A stretch of DNA of 64,000 nt from Chryseobacterium vrystaatense (GTDB lineage Bacteria > Bacteroidota > Bacteroidia > Flavobacteriales > Weeksellaceae). The position numbers and the translations under genes are program-made. Below are positions 17,562 through 27,148 of this stretch, piece by piece (positions within the stretch are counted from its first letter, which is position 1; every line of letters begins with the position of its first letter). The notes below the pieces were generated by a model, which did no database searches, was not told the DNA's origin, and saw only the letters and a program-made list of their open reading frames with translations. The stretch is taken from NCBI RefSeq assembly GCF_000737765.1, contig NZ_JPRI01000012.1, positions 62,001-126,000 on the forward strand, read 5' to 3'.

Positions 17562-19502
17562 TTATTTCAACAGATATTCCTGCATAAATCTGATCACTGC
17601 AAGGCGCTGAAAATCTATGTTTTCTTTTTTTCTGAATCCGTGGCCTTCATTTTTAGCTTCCAGATACCATACTGTTTTTCCCTGAGCTTTCAGCTTATCT
17701 CTCATCTGAACCGCTTCCGTAACGGGAACTCTGGGGTCATTGGTTCCCTGGATAATAAACATTGGTTTTTTGATCTTGTCAATATTGTTCAGTGGAGCGA
17801 TCCTGGTAAAGAATTCAGCCATTTTAGGAATTCTTTCATCACCATACTCTACCCTTCTGAGGTCTCTTCTGTATTCTTCCGTGTTTTTCAGGAAGGTATT
17901 AAAATCAGAGATTCCCACAATATCTACCGAGCATCTGATCTTATCAGCATATTCATACGCTGTCGCCAATGTCATGAATCCTCCGTAGCTACCGCCCATG
18001 ATCATAATCCTGTCTTTATCCAGTTCCGGCTGTTTGGCGATCCAATCCAGAAGGCTGCCGATATCTTTCACGGAATTCATTCTTAAATCCCAGTTATCTG
18101 CCGCGATGAATGTTTTGCCAAAGCCAGAGGAGCCTCTTACATTAGGATAGATCATCGCAACGCCCATTTCATTGGTAAAGTAGTTGGAAGATCCTATGGA
18201 AGAAGCCATAGACTGCCCTTCCGGACCTCCGTGAATGTTAATAATTACGGGTCTTTTTCCTGTAAATTTTGAAGATGCAGGATAATAGAACCCTGAGATC
18301 TTCATTTGATCAAAACTATTCCATTCAATCAGCTTTGGAACAGACATATCTGCTGGTTGCATTTCTCCCTGTTCACTTTCTGTCCATCTTTCGATAGTCT
18401 GGCTGGCCATATCCATTTTATAGATATCCGAGCCTGAATTGGCTGCTGATCTTGAGAAATAAAGTGATCTTCCGTCATTCGAAAATTTCACACCTCCTAT
18501 TAATCCAGTTGGAATCTGACTTACAGCCCCGTATTTATTGGTAGCAGTATCCAGAATATAAAGCTTGTTGATTCCACTCTCATTCGTTACAAATGCGATG
18601 GTGGACTTGTCTTTGGACAGATCATAGTCTTCTACATTCCACGGAATGGAAGATGTGAGATATTCTGTTTTTTTTGTTTTTAAATTTAAAACAGCCAATC
18701 TGCTGAATTCATTGTCACGGTCTGTAACATAGAAAATTTTATCTGGATTTTTACTGAAAGAAGCACCGCTCTGCACTACTCCTTTTTCTTTTCTGTCGGT
18801 AATGGGCTCCAGTTTTTTGGTTTCCAGATCGTAGATATACAGATATGAATCGTTGGCAGAAACATATTCAGAGATCAGAAGTTTTTTACCGTCTTCAGAA
18901 AGATCTGAAATTCCCCAACCTCCTCCTTTTACTTCCAGAACAAGTCGTGTTTCTTCTGGCTTTAAAGGATTCATGTAATACATATCCCTGTCGCCGCCAT
19001 TTCTTTTGGTGGATGAAAAATAGAATCCTGAGCCGTCTTTTTTCCATATCACTCCCCCGTTCTGAGATCTTCCTCCATCGGTAAGAAGTTTGGACTCCAG
19101 GGTTTTCAGATCCAACTTATAAAGCTGTCCGAATTCATTTCCTCCTGTGTCTTTGGTGTAGATCAGATACTCTCCTTTTACAGGCTCATAAGATGCTGTA
19201 CTGACCGGTTCATCAAAGAAGGTGAGCTGTTTTCTGGCTCCCATGGGTATCGTGATTTTATGAAGCTGGTTGGTAGATCCAAAACGGGTCACAGCAATGA
19301 TCTCTTTACCATTAGGGTGAACGCTTGCTATCCCTGCATTTCTGCTTTCAGAATATTTTTTAATTGCCTGGTTCAGGGTCTTGGGAATGGGAAGGATATT
19401 CTCTGCAATAAGGTTCTCATTAGGGCTCACAAACTCATTCTTTGTTTGTGCAGAAAACATTCCGGCCAACGAAAAGGCGAGAATAATATATTTGTTTTTC
19501 AT
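17562..19502 (-). CDS. S9-family (prolyl oligopeptidase-like) secreted peptidase
   Basis: The protein has 646 residues. The signal peptide is YIILAFSLAGMFSAQ. Residues of about 50-380 are seven-bladed beta-propeller repeats with TolB/WD-like strands (DRDMYYM, LYIYDLETKK, SLYFSRS). An alpha/beta hydrolase domain follows, with nucleophile Ser505 in GGSYGGF, Asp589 in GTNDPRVP and His621 in NEGHGFR. The expected role is cleavage of oligopeptides in the periplasm, with dipeptidyl- or acylaminoacyl-peptidase activity. It lies just after the terminator of the PH-domain gene, so it probably has its own start. Confidence 0.93.
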   Translation of the reverse strand: MKNKYIILAFSLAGMFSAQTKNEFVSPNENLIAENILPIPKTLNQAIKKYSESRNAGIASVHPNGKEIIAVTRFGSTNQLHKITIPMGARKQLTFFDEPVSTASYEPVKGEYLIYTKDTGGNEFGQLYKLDLKTLESKLLTDGGRSQNGGVIWKKDGSGFYFSSTKRNGGDRDMYYMNPLKPEETRLVLEVKGGGWGISDLSEDGKKLLISEYVSANDSYLYIYDLETKKLEPITDRKEKGVVQSGASFSKNPDKIFYVTDRDNEFSRLAVLNLKTKKTEYLTSSIPWNVEDYDLSKDKSTIAFVTNESGINKLYILDTATNKYGAVSQIPTGLIGGVKFSNDGRSLYFSRSAANSGSDIYKMDMASQTIERWTESEQGEMQPADMSVPKLIEWNSFDQMKISGFYYPASSKFTGKRPVIINIHGGPEGQSMASSIGSSNYFTNEMGVAMIYPNVRGSSGFGKTFIAADNWDLRMNSVKDIGSLLDWIAKQPELDKDRIMIMGGSYGGFMTLATAYEYADKIRCSVDIVGISDFNTFLKNTEEYRRDLRRVEYGDERIPKMAEFFTRIAPLNNIDKIKKPMFIIQGTNDPRVPVTEAVQMRDKLKAQGKTVWYLEAKNEGHGFRKKENIDFQRLAVIRFMQEYLLK

Positions 19503-19531
19503 TCGTTAATTTTTCCCTGAATTTACAAAAA

Positions 19532-19557
19532 AACCACAGACATTTTTGTCTGTGGTT
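19532..19557 (-). terminator. Terminator of the PH-domain gene
   Basis: A ten-pair stem AACCACAGAC / GTCTGTGGTT with a six-base T loop. On the minus strand it is followed by a run of T. It lies 25 bp past the PH-domain gene stop. Confidence 0.85.
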
Positions 19558-19581
19558 GTATATAAAGATATTAAGATCTTA

Positions 19582-20196
19582 CTAATTATTGATATACTTT
19601 TCAAAGATGGCCGAAAAGTCTTTTTGATTATATTTCTCATAGCTGCTTTTTGACCAGCTGAAAACATATTCATTGACATTTTGTAACTCCTGGCTTTTAG
19701 AAACATTTTCCTGTTTTCCTGCAGCAACCGTAGTAATCGCTTTCTGAAGACTTTCAACAGAGAATCCTAAAAGTGACTGATTGTGGTGCACTTCCTGCTG
19801 GATCGCCAAAAGAGCTTTGTAAAGATCTTTCAACTGGTCGATCTGTCCTTTGCTCACACTGATCATCAATGGAACATTTCCGATATGAAATGAAATTTCC
19901 ACATCAAGATCGATCGTTCCCGCAGTTTGCAGTGCTATATTTGAAAAGGGAAACTGGTAGTATTCGTATCTTCTCAAAATCCTCTTTTTGTCGAGAGCAC
20001 TTGCTCCGTCAATATGAATTAATGCTCTGTTGGTGAAACAGTATTCATCTCTTTTAGATTTGATCAGAAAGAAAATTCTCTCCTGATCTTCTGATAAAAT
20101 ATAATCGTCAGAGTCAACTTTATCATAATCCTGAGACGGAATAATTTTTCCGATATCTCCAAGTCCGAGTGCTTCTGCGGCAAGTTTTTTAAACAT
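19582..20196 (-). CDS. Bacterial PH-domain protein (YvbH-like)
   Basis: The protein has 204 residues. It starts FKKLAAEALGLGDIGKII, followed by a PH-like domain (about 30-125, including IFFLIKSKRDEYCFTNRALIHIDG and VEISFHIGNVPLMISVSKG). A helical extension (about 125-204) resembles the oligomerisation region of YvbH-type proteins. These are soluble and their ligands unknown. It is 32 bp downstream of lpdA on the same strand and may share its transcript, ending at the hairpin at 19532. Confidence 0.85.
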   Translation of the reverse strand: MFKKLAAEALGLGDIGKIIPSQDYDKVDSDDYILSEDQERIFFLIKSKRDEYCFTNRALIHIDGASALDKKRILRRYEYYQFPFSNIALQTAGTIDLDVEISFHIGNVPLMISVSKGQIDQLKDLYKALLAIQQEVHHNQSLLGFSVESLQKAITTVAAGKQENVSKSQELQNVNEYVFSWSKSSYEKYNQKDFSAIFEKYINN

Positions 20197-20228
20197 CTTT
20201 GAATGTATAGGTATTAGTTCAATTGATT

Positions 20229-21617
20229 TTAGATATGGATCACTTCACCATAAGCTGCTGCTGCTGCTTCCATGATTGCTTCAGAAACCGTTGGGTGAGG
20301 GTGGATGGATTTAATGATCTCATGACCTGTTGTTTCCAGTTTTCTGGCAACTACAGCTTCTGCAACCATATCTGTAACTCCTTCTCCAATCATGTGGCAA
20401 CCTAACCATTCACCATACTTAGCATCAAAAATAACTTTGATAAAACCGTCTGTATTTCCGTTAGCAGTTGCTTTACCACTTGCAGAAAGAGGGAATTTAC
20501 CTACCTTGATTTCGTATCCCTTTTCTTTAGCCTGCTTTTCTGTAAGACCTACAGATGCTACTTCAGGATGACAGTATGTACATCCAGGGATGTTGCCGTA
20601 GTCGATTTTCTCAACGTGCATTCCTTTGATTTTCTCCACACAAGTGATTCCTTCAGCTGAAGCCACGTGTGCTAAAGCCTGGGTAGGAATAATATCTCCG
20701 ATTGCATAGTAACCAGGAACTGAAGTTTCGTACCATTCGTTTACTAATACTCTTCCTTTATCGGTCTGGATTCCTACTTCTTCCAATCCGATATTTTCGA
20801 TATTGGCAGCGATACCTACTGCAGAAAGTAGAATATCAGCTTCAAGGGTAATGGTTCCGTTAGCTGTTTTCACAGTAGCTTTTACGCCTTCTCCACTTGT
20901 GTCAACGCTTTCTACAGATGCATTGGTCATGATCTCGATTCCAGTCTTTTTAAGAGATTTCTCCAAATGCTTAGAGATTTCTTCGTCTTCTACAGGAACG
21001 ATATTTGGCATAAATTCTACCACTGTTACTTTCGTTCCCATTGTATTATAGAAATCAGCAAATTCTACTCCGATAGCTCCAGAACCTACAACAATCATAG
21101 ATTTCGGCTGCTCGGGAAGAGACAATGCCTGTCTGTATCCTATCACTTTTTTACCATCCTGAGGAAGGTTAGGAAGTTCTCTTGAACGTGCTCCTGTTGC
21201 GATAATAATGTTTTCTCCTGCATATTCAGTTACTTTACCGTCTTTATCGGTAACAGAAACTTTTTTACCTTTCTGAACTGTAGCTGTCCCAAGAATCACA
21301 TCGATCTTGTTTTTCTTCATTAGGAATTCGATTCCTTTGCTCATTTTGCTGGCTACGCCACGGCTTCTCTGGATTACGTTTGGAAATTCAAAGCTGGCTT
21401 CCACTTTATTCAGACCATAGTCTTCAGCATGGTTGATATAATGAAAAACCTGAGCAGACTTCAGTAAAGCTTTCGTAGGGATACATCCCCAGTTCAGGCA
21501 GATACCTCCTAAGTTTTCTTTCTCGATAATTGCAGTTTTGAAACCTAATTGTGCTGCTCTGATCGCAGTAACATAACCTCCAGGACCGCTTCCGATGACA
21601 ATGATATCGTAGTTCAT
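20229..21617 (-). CDS. lpdA: Dihydrolipoyl dehydrogenase (E3)
   Basis: The protein has 462 residues, the usual length. The FAD-binding GSGPGGY is at 9-15 and the redox-active disulfide is Cys40/Cys45 in GGICLNWGCIP. An NAD-binding GSGAIGVEFADFY follows, then the second FAD motif GYYAIGDI, and the C-terminal HPHPTVSEA with catalytic His441. It reoxidises dihydrolipoamide of the 2-oxoacid dehydrogenase complexes and gives NADH. No E1 or E2 gene is adjacent; the fused E1 at 41733-44165 is a possible partner, and the glycine cleavage system also uses this enzyme. Confidence 0.97.
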   Translation of the reverse strand: MNYDIIVIGSGPGGYVTAIRAAQLGFKTAIIEKENLGGICLNWGCIPTKALLKSAQVFHYINHAEDYGLNKVEASFEFPNVIQRSRGVASKMSKGIEFLMKKNKIDVILGTATVQKGKKVSVTDKDGKVTEYAGENIIIATGARSRELPNLPQDGKKVIGYRQALSLPEQPKSMIVVGSGAIGVEFADFYNTMGTKVTVVEFMPNIVPVEDEEISKHLEKSLKKTGIEIMTNASVESVDTSGEGVKATVKTANGTITLEADILLSAVGIAANIENIGLEEVGIQTDKGRVLVNEWYETSVPGYYAIGDIIPTQALAHVASAEGITCVEKIKGMHVEKIDYGNIPGCTYCHPEVASVGLTEKQAKEKGYEIKVGKFPLSASGKATANGNTDGFIKVIFDAKYGEWLGCHMIGEGVTDMVAEAVVARKLETTGHEIIKSIHPHPTVSEAIMEAAAAAYGEVIHI

Positions 21618-21871
21618 TATTTTAAAAATTTTTATGCGAATTTAAGGAAAAATATTGGATGTTTTATGCTCTCCCATTTCATATTTCACTGAACACTAAC
21701 TTCCTTTTGCCAGATGGCAACCCATTCATCGGCTCTGTATATGCTCTTTTAATCTAATCTAAAACTTAAAACCGGAATATAATCCATCTTTATAAAATCA
21801 CTAATATGTGACATAAGTGTTAAAAAATCCATAATAACCATTTACAAATGAATATTATATATCATTTTTCA

Positions 21872-21879
21872 TATTTTTG
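21872..21879 (+). promoter_or_regulatory. Candidate -7 element
   Basis: TATTTTTG matches TAnnTTTG and lies 17 nt before the ATG at 21897. A GTG start at 21879 would overlap this element, which supports the ATG. Confidence 0.5.
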
Positions 21880-21896
21880 TGAAAAATTTAAATCAA

Positions 21897-22781
21897 ATGA
21901 AAACAAAGAATTTTATTTCCATTTTAGTTTTGTGGTGTGTGTCTGTTAGTGCCCAAGTTGGTATTAAGACCACCACTCCCAACAGTACTTTAGCAGTGGG
22001 CGGATCTCTGGGAGCTGACTACAAGCAAATCACGGCCGCAGCCTACAGCGTCACCGCTACGGATCACTACATCACGTATAACGGAACGGCCAATACCACC
22101 TTCACGCTTCCTGCGATCGGAACAGGTACCACAAGCTATACAGGAAGGATTTATAAAATGAAAAACATTTCAGCTTTCAGTATTACCCTGCAGGCCTCAA
22201 GCGGAAATACCCTGAGAATCGACAATACACCGGTTGCTTCTTTTGTAATTCCTACCGGTGCTTATGCTGAAGTGGTGAACAACAGCAACACAACGGGAGG
22301 CACCTGGGATCTGTCCTTTACCGTACTTCCTAAGCCAAACAATGTAGAAATTTATGGTATGCAGCTGGCGATCCCGCCTCATGCTAACGGAACCGCCCCT
22401 GTACCTGACTGGACTAACCATTCTGTAACCACTTATGACAGAGGGACAGGAACGGATGCATGGTGGGTGATCAGCAAAGCATCTACCCCTTATGCTCACA
22501 CCATTGACTATGCTAATGCAAGCCGCATGATGATCGTATATGAATATCAGGGTCCTGCCTTCAATGTAAGTACCCTATACCCTCTTCTGACAGCAGGTAA
22601 CAATTCCAGTTTCCCTGATATTTTCACTACTTCTTTCGTGAGCCTTGCCAATGTCGGAGGAAAAACCAGGCTGACCGTTTCTGTCTCCCGTATTGACTTT
22701 ATCGGAAATAACGGATCCAACAACAGTAACTGGACCGGAACTTTCCTTCTGAATCTGCTGCTGGCAAAGAAATTATATTAA
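21897..22781 (+). CDS. Secreted surface-like protein
   Basis: The protein is about 294 residues from the ATG at 21897. Its signal peptide is FISILVLWCVSVSAQ. It then has VGIKTTTPNSTLAVGGSLG, the opening of flavobacterial proteins annotated as tail-fibre or trimeric-autotransporter-like, in which T-P-x-x-x-L-x-V-x-G recurs. The body is Thr/Asn/Ser-rich and beta-structured (SGNTLRIDNTPVASFVIPTG). There is no C-terminal T9SS domain. Its function may be surface structural; I cannot assign one. G+C looks higher than in neighbouring genes. Confidence 0.75.
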   Translation: MKTKNFISILVLWCVSVSAQVGIKTTTPNSTLAVGGSLGADYKQITAAAYSVTATDHYITYNGTANTTFTLPAIGTGTTSYTGRIYKMKNISAFSITLQASSGNTLRIDNTPVASFVIPTGAYAEVVNNSNTTGGTWDLSFTVLPKPNNVEIYGMQLAIPPHANGTAPVPDWTNHSVTTYDRGTGTDAWWVISKASTPYAHTIDYANASRMMIVYEYQGPAFNVSTLYPLLTAGNNSSFPDIFTTSFVSLANVGGKTRLTVSVSRIDFIGNNGSNNSNWTGTFLLNLLLAKKLY

Positions 22782-22791
22782 TTAAAAACAA

Positions 22792-22827
22792 TAAAGCGGC
22801 TACCTCAAACAAGAGACAGCCGCTTTA
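22792..22827. terminator. Bidirectional terminator between convergent genes
   Basis: A ten-pair outer stem TAAAGCGGCT / AGCCGCTTTA lies between the convergent stops at 22781 and 22844. The right arm continues inward with GAGAC and is almost the same sequence as the arm of the hairpin at 58096. Confidence 0.8.
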
Positions 22828-22843
22828 CAGTTTTTGAAAAGGC

Positions 22844-24739
22844 TTAATTATTTAAGAATTTCTTCGATTCTTTTTTATTTTTACCTGAGTAATTAATAAT
22901 GAAAGCTCCTTTTGGAAGTTCTTTTTCGATTTGGATTTCATTTGTTTTAGCATTTCCTTTCTGGATAAGTTTTCCGCTAAGGTCATAGATCTGGTAATCT
23001 CCAAAAATTGCTTCTCCTGTTAATCTTAAAGTATTTCCTGATTTCAGATAAACAATTTTGGATTCGGATGAAGTATTTCTACTATCAGAAGTTCCTAAAG
23101 TTCCTGTTATTCTTACCGCATAGTCTTCTACCTGACCATACTGAAGCTGTGAACATGGAGTCCCGTCAGCAAGTGCAACTCCGTTAAATGTGGCAGCATC
23201 CACTGCAACACGCATTCTCAAATAGGTATTGGTAACAGCACCCGCAGGAGGAGTAATTCCGGCTGTGACAATCTTTCCTGACCCTGCTGCTATTGAAGCA
23301 GACAGATCATTAACCACCAATTCAGATTCATCAAATGCTCCATTATTGTTATAATCAATCCATACTTTTGTTTTGAACTTATCAGCCTGACCGAAACCAT
23401 TATCATAAGTAACCTTTAGTGGTGTACTGGAACCGGAAGGAATATCTGTATAATAAGCAGGTCTGATACAGGTAGCGGTAGAATAATCTTCATAAAATTT
23501 CGGAGCAGGTTCATCAGAATCATATCCGTTTGTGGTACTGCTTATAGTTCCAAACTGCACTCTGGAAGCTCCAATTCCAAAATTGTTATTAGCCGGATTT
23601 ACAATTCCACCCGGACTGCACTGTGCAGCCACCACATTAACCGGAGATGGGATAACGGTTGCAGGATCCTGCCCTGCCGTAGAAGTAATCAGGTTCTTTC
23701 TGTATTCCATCATCAGCATAATCGCCCGGTCTCTCTGTCCTTCTGTAAATTTACGGTTAGAATTGGTATAATTCATTACGTTATATTGTGTCCCATCATA
23801 ATTCTGAGTAGTACAGGGATCTGTAGCTGTATTATTTGGAACAGGAACTCCATACATACTTCTTGAAGGAGAAGTATCGCAAACCCTATCACCATCTGTT
23901 GCACAGTTATTATTTACAGGGCATGTGGTCTGGCTTGTATAGTTGATTCCCTGAAAAGTATGATACAGTCCGAAAGCATGCCCTAACTCGTGAGTAAGTG
24001 TGGTATCATGTTGGTTTTTAAGAGTTGCCACTTTCATAAAACTTTCATAGAAATAATCATAAGATTCCGGGAATCTCGCGTATCCCATAAGGCCACCTGC
24101 ATTCAGCTGCTGACCATCAAAACCAATGACTACGTAAATATTAAAATATGATGTTTCTGGCCAGTGCGGTGCTAACGTTTTGATCTGGCTGTCACTTGCA
24201 CCATTACCTGTCGCTGCAGATTTTACTCCTCTTGTATCATATAAAGGAATTGTACTTCCGTTATATCTTACAATACCGGTTGTAGGGGTACAGGTTGGAG
24301 ATCTTTTAGCCAATACAAGTTTAAAAGGAATTACATTTCCTCCTGCTGCTCCTGCCCCTTCAGGATAGAATCCGTTTCCGTAAGTCGTAGCATACATTTT
24401 GTTGGCTCTGTCAATCCAGTTGATCACGTCCTGATCTGTTAAAGCTAAATTTGAATTAGCTGTTGCACTGGACTCAATCACATGAACTACAATTGGAATT
24501 TCGAAAGTCTGTCCGGTATAAAGCCCATTCCAGGAAGTAGATCCTCCCACCTTATTAAGAAAAGCCTGCTTGTCCATATTCCTTAACCTCGCTTCCGTTT
24601 CTTCCCTTTTTTTCTTTAATTCAGGGAATCTACTGTCCATTTTTTGCATTTCCTCATCAAAACCACAAAAATTTTCCGTGTTTTGAGAAAAAGCATTAAA
24701 AAACAACAAAAGAACTAAAATAGTACTAATTTTCTTCAT
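22844..24739 (-). CDS. M43 (pappalysin-type) metalloprotease with GEVED and T9SS sorting domains
   Basis: The protein has 631 residues. The signal peptide is TILVLLLFFNAFSQ. The catalytic domain (about 75-350) has the zinc site HELGHAFGLYH at 250-260 (three His and the catalytic Glu) and the Met-turn NVMNY. Residues of about 400-545 form a GEVED domain ending CSQLQYGQVEDYAVRITG. The last 75 or so (FGDYQIYDLSGKLIQKGNAKT ... KGAFIINYSG...KKFLNN) are a type A sorting domain for the type IX secretion system. It is therefore exported across the outer membrane and probably released or anchored at the surface, where it degrades proteins. Confidence 0.94.
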   Translation of the reverse strand: MKKISTILVLLLFFNAFSQNTENFCGFDEEMQKMDSRFPELKKKREETEARLRNMDKQAFLNKVGGSTSWNGLYTGQTFEIPIVVHVIESSATANSNLALTDQDVINWIDRANKMYATTYGNGFYPEGAGAAGGNVIPFKLVLAKRSPTCTPTTGIVRYNGSTIPLYDTRGVKSAATGNGASDSQIKTLAPHWPETSYFNIYVVIGFDGQQLNAGGLMGYARFPESYDYFYESFMKVATLKNQHDTTLTHELGHAFGLYHTFQGINYTSQTTCPVNNNCATDGDRVCDTSPSRSMYGVPVPNNTATDPCTTQNYDGTQYNVMNYTNSNRKFTEGQRDRAIMLMMEYRKNLITSTAGQDPATVIPSPVNVVAAQCSPGGIVNPANNNFGIGASRVQFGTISSTTNGYDSDEPAPKFYEDYSTATCIRPAYYTDIPSGSSTPLKVTYDNGFGQADKFKTKVWIDYNNNGAFDESELVVNDLSASIAAGSGKIVTAGITPPAGAVTNTYLRMRVAVDAATFNGVALADGTPCSQLQYGQVEDYAVRITGTLGTSDSRNTSSESKIVYLKSGNTLRLTGEAIFGDYQIYDLSGKLIQKGNAKTNEIQIEKELPKGAFIINYSGKNKKESKKFLNN

Positions 24740-24768
24740 TTTACAATTATTTTCTGGTTAATTTCCCG

Positions 24769-24776
24769 CAAATATA
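24769..24776 (-). promoter_or_regulatory. Candidate -7 element of the M43 protease gene
   Basis: The minus strand reads TATATTTG, a full match to TAnnTTTG, about 30 nt before the ATG. No -33 TTG is visible at the usual spacing. Confidence 0.45.
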
Positions 24777-24933
24777 TCGTTTTTTTATCAAAATAATAAA
24801 AAACAAAGTAAAAAAAGCAACTCTGAATAATAGATGGAGTTCTTTCAGTAGTGTTATCGCAATCACATCATTAAAATTCTTTATAATTAAACAGTCCTTT
24901 TATAGTCTTGCACCCCAAAAATTACATAAAAAA

Positions 24934-24953
24934 ACCTCCAAATCATTGGAGGT
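24934..24953 (-). terminator. Terminator of the 140-residue exported protein gene
   Basis: An eight-pair stem ACCTCCAA / TTGGAGGT, followed on the minus strand by seven T. It lies 7 bp past the stop. Confidence 0.85.
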
Positions 24954-24959
24954 ATATGC

Positions 24960-25382
24960 CTAAATATTATTTTTTTCTTTTTTCAGGAGTGCTTTTTGGC
25001 TTTCATATTTTTTCTTTAAGGCTTCTTTATGAGCTTTCTTCTGATCTTTGCCAAGCACCGGATTATTTTCAATTCGTTTCTTGTCCTGTTCATATTTTTT
25101 CTCAAGCAGGCCCATTTTATCTTCTACCATTCTTTTTCTTTGATCTTTAGAACTTCCGTATTTCTTTTTATAGGCTTCATCGAACACTCTGTTTTCCTGA
25201 TCCTGCTTTAAGGCCAACTCCTTTTTCAGTCTCGCTTTTTCAGGACCTGATAATCTGGGATTCATATTAATTTTTCTATACTGCTCAGCATATGCTTTAT
25301 TGATCTGGTCCTGGGTTTTCTGTGCAGAAACAGGAACTGACAAGCTTAAAAAAATGATTGTGGAAATAAAAATTTTATTCAT
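24960..25382 (-). CDS. Small exported charged helical protein with an internal duplication
   Basis: The protein has 140 residues. The signal peptide is IFISTIIFLSLSVPVSAQ. The mature part is highly charged and helical, made of two copies of a unit of about 40 residues. The first is around AYAEQYRKINMNPRLSGPEK and the second around KYEQDKKRIENNPVLGKDQK. The shared pattern is a helix, then N-P-x-L, then a second helix ending K-x-x-x-Q. It is related to the 86-residue protein encoded at 25724. The two may be a tandem duplication, though each has its own terminator. No enzyme motif; a periplasmic binding or chaperone-like role is possible but unproven. Confidence 0.8.
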   Translation of the reverse strand: MNKIFISTIIFLSLSVPVSAQKTQDQINKAYAEQYRKINMNPRLSGPEKARLKKELALKQDQENRVFDEAYKKKYGSSKDQRKRMVEDKMGLLEKKYEQDKKRIENNPVLGKDQKKAHKEALKKKYESQKALLKKEKNNI

Positions 25383-25672
25383 AATAGGTATGTTTTAGAA
25401 TGGCTTTAAGTAAGGTAATCTCCAATAAAACCAATCAGACTCACTTTAAACATGCAGAATGCATGCCATTACTACTTCCTGTTATCCCTGCTGTGAAGCC
25501 AAAAAGTACAATTTAAATCTTAAACAATAATTTAAAAAAAATAAGCAATTTTATTACACCTCTCTACGAAATATAAAATTTTAACATCATATATTTCGGT
25601 ATTTCTTTTTCTGTAAAAATTATTTTATCAACGGTTACTGATTGTTTAACCGTCCTTAGATTCAATAAAAAA

Positions 25673-25693
25673 TGCCCCCAATTCCTGGAGGCA
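25673..25693 (-). terminator. Terminator of the 86-residue exported protein gene
   Basis: A short G/C stem (GCCTCC with GGGGGC, one G-T pair) is followed on the minus strand by a T-run. The rest of 25383-25723 holds the promoter region of the 140-residue protein gene and no further ORF. Confidence 0.7.
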
Positions 25694-25723
25694 AAATATA
25701 TAAAGGATGCTGTTTCTCAAGCA

Positions 25724-25984
25724 TTACATTTTTCGTAAAAGCTTTTTCTGACTTTGATACTTTTCATTAAGAGCTTTAAGCTGATCGCGTTTCATTTTTT
25801 TTGTAGCAAGAGGGTGATTCAAAATCAGTTTTTTTTCTGTATTGTATCTCTTGTCAAGCTCCCGTGATTTGATATTGATCAACTCAGTTTTTGTCGGGTG
25901 CGGAGGAACGGGCGGACTTTTCTGTGCATGAGCACTGGTCGATAAACCTAATAGCAGTACTGTTGATATCAAAAAATTTCTCAT
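25724..25984 (-). CDS. Small exported charged helical protein, paralogue of the gene at 24960
   Basis: The protein has 86 residues. The signal peptide is FLISTVLLLGLSTSAHAQ. After a Pro-rich linker (PPVPPHP) it carries one copy of the helix - N-H-P-L - helix unit (RYNTEKKLILNHPLATKKMK...NEKYQSQKKLL). This matches both units of the 140-residue neighbour. It lies 341 bp upstream on the same strand. Function unknown. Confidence 0.78.
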   Translation of the reverse strand: MRNFLISTVLLLGLSTSAHAQKSPPVPPHPTKTELINIKSRELDKRYNTEKKLILNHPLATKKMKRDQLKALNEKYQSQKKLLRKM

Positions 25985-26159
25985 AACATTTACTTTTTAT
26001 GAATGATTTAATGATTCGTTATGATCACTAAAACTCATTCAGGTTTACATCAATATTACATATATCATACCAGAGTTTTCATTATTCTCAAATTAAAGTA
26101 CTACTGCAAGATAAAAAAGTTTCTTTTTATCCCGGCGATCTTAGACATTCACATCACTC

Positions 26160-27059
26160 CTAGTTTTTAAGCAGATCTGACAGCGCATCATCCATAGCAG
26201 AGTAAGCAAAATGAAATCCGCTTTTGATTAATTTTTCAGGATATACATTCCTGCTTTTCAGCAAAAGTTCGGTTTCTGTATTTAAAAATATTGAAGCTAT
26301 TTCCAGCTGCCAGACGGGAGCATTTAATCCAAAAGGAATCTTCAGATGCTTTCTCATCTGCTTCATAAGATCCTCATTTGATAAAGGATTGGGAGCTGTA
26401 ATATTAATTGGACCTGAGATGTCTTGATGCTCAATGATCCATTCAACCGCTTTGCAGAAATCCTGAATATGTATCCAGCTCACTTTCTGCTGCCCTCTAC
26501 CCTGCTTTCCACCCAGTCCAAGTTTGGTAATCGTCTTTAATTTTGGAAAAGCGCCACCATGAGTCCCAAGAACAATAGAGGTTCTCAAGGCCACTTTTCT
26601 TACCTCCCGACTTTCTCCTGCAAAGAATTCCTTTTCCCAGCTTTTGCAGATATTCATTGAGAAATCATCACCGACAATTCCATTTTCTTCATGATTCAGT
26701 TGTGTTTCTGAATGTACATAAATGGTTGCCGAAGCAGCATTCAGCCAGATCTTGGGTTTAACGGCACATTGATCTACAGCCTGCTGAAGTACTTTGGTAC
26801 TGTCGATCCTTGAGGCATAAATTTCTTTTCTGTTTTTTTCATTATACCTGCAGTCTACAGACTTCCCGGTAAGATTAATCAGCACATCAGCTCCGTCAAT
26901 GCTCTCCTTCCAGTCTCCTAATGTCTTTGCATTCCAATAAAGGTCAAAGTCACGTTTTGGGTTTCTGGTTAAAATATAAACCTGAGCTCCCTTTTGTTTA
27001 AAATATTTCTCCAGGCTTTCACCCAGAAATCCGGTTCCTCCCGCAATTATTATTTTCAT
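26160..27059 (-). CDS. TIGR01777-family NAD(P)-binding epimerase-like protein
   Basis: The protein has 299 residues. A Rossmann nucleotide site KIIIAGGTGFLGESL at 2-16 is followed by LINLTGKSVDCRYNEKNRKEIYASRI, the diagnostic stretch of the YfcH/SulA-like TIGR01777 group. The C-terminal DUF1731 region contains GLNAPVWQLEIASIFLNTETELLLKSRNVYPEKL. Members are extended SDR-like proteins of unknown substrate. It is the last gene of the leftward cluster running from 31446, 89 bp after the DUF2071 gene. Confidence 0.92.
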   Translation of the reverse strand: MKIIIAGGTGFLGESLEKYFKQKGAQVYILTRNPKRDFDLYWNAKTLGDWKESIDGADVLINLTGKSVDCRYNEKNRKEIYASRIDSTKVLQQAVDQCAVKPKIWLNAASATIYVHSETQLNHEENGIVGDDFSMNICKSWEKEFFAGESREVRKVALRTSIVLGTHGGAFPKLKTITKLGLGGKQGRGQQKVSWIHIQDFCKAVEWIIEHQDISGPINITAPNPLSNEDLMKQMRKHLKIPFGLNAPVWQLEIASIFLNTETELLLKSRNVYPEKLIKSGFHFAYSAMDDALSDLLKN

Positions 27060-27148
27060 TTTGTTTTTATATTATGAGTGATCAACTGTATAATCGGGCT
27101 GTAATGTTTCCCGTCAATACATGTTTAATGTTCTACAGGTTTTTCAGA

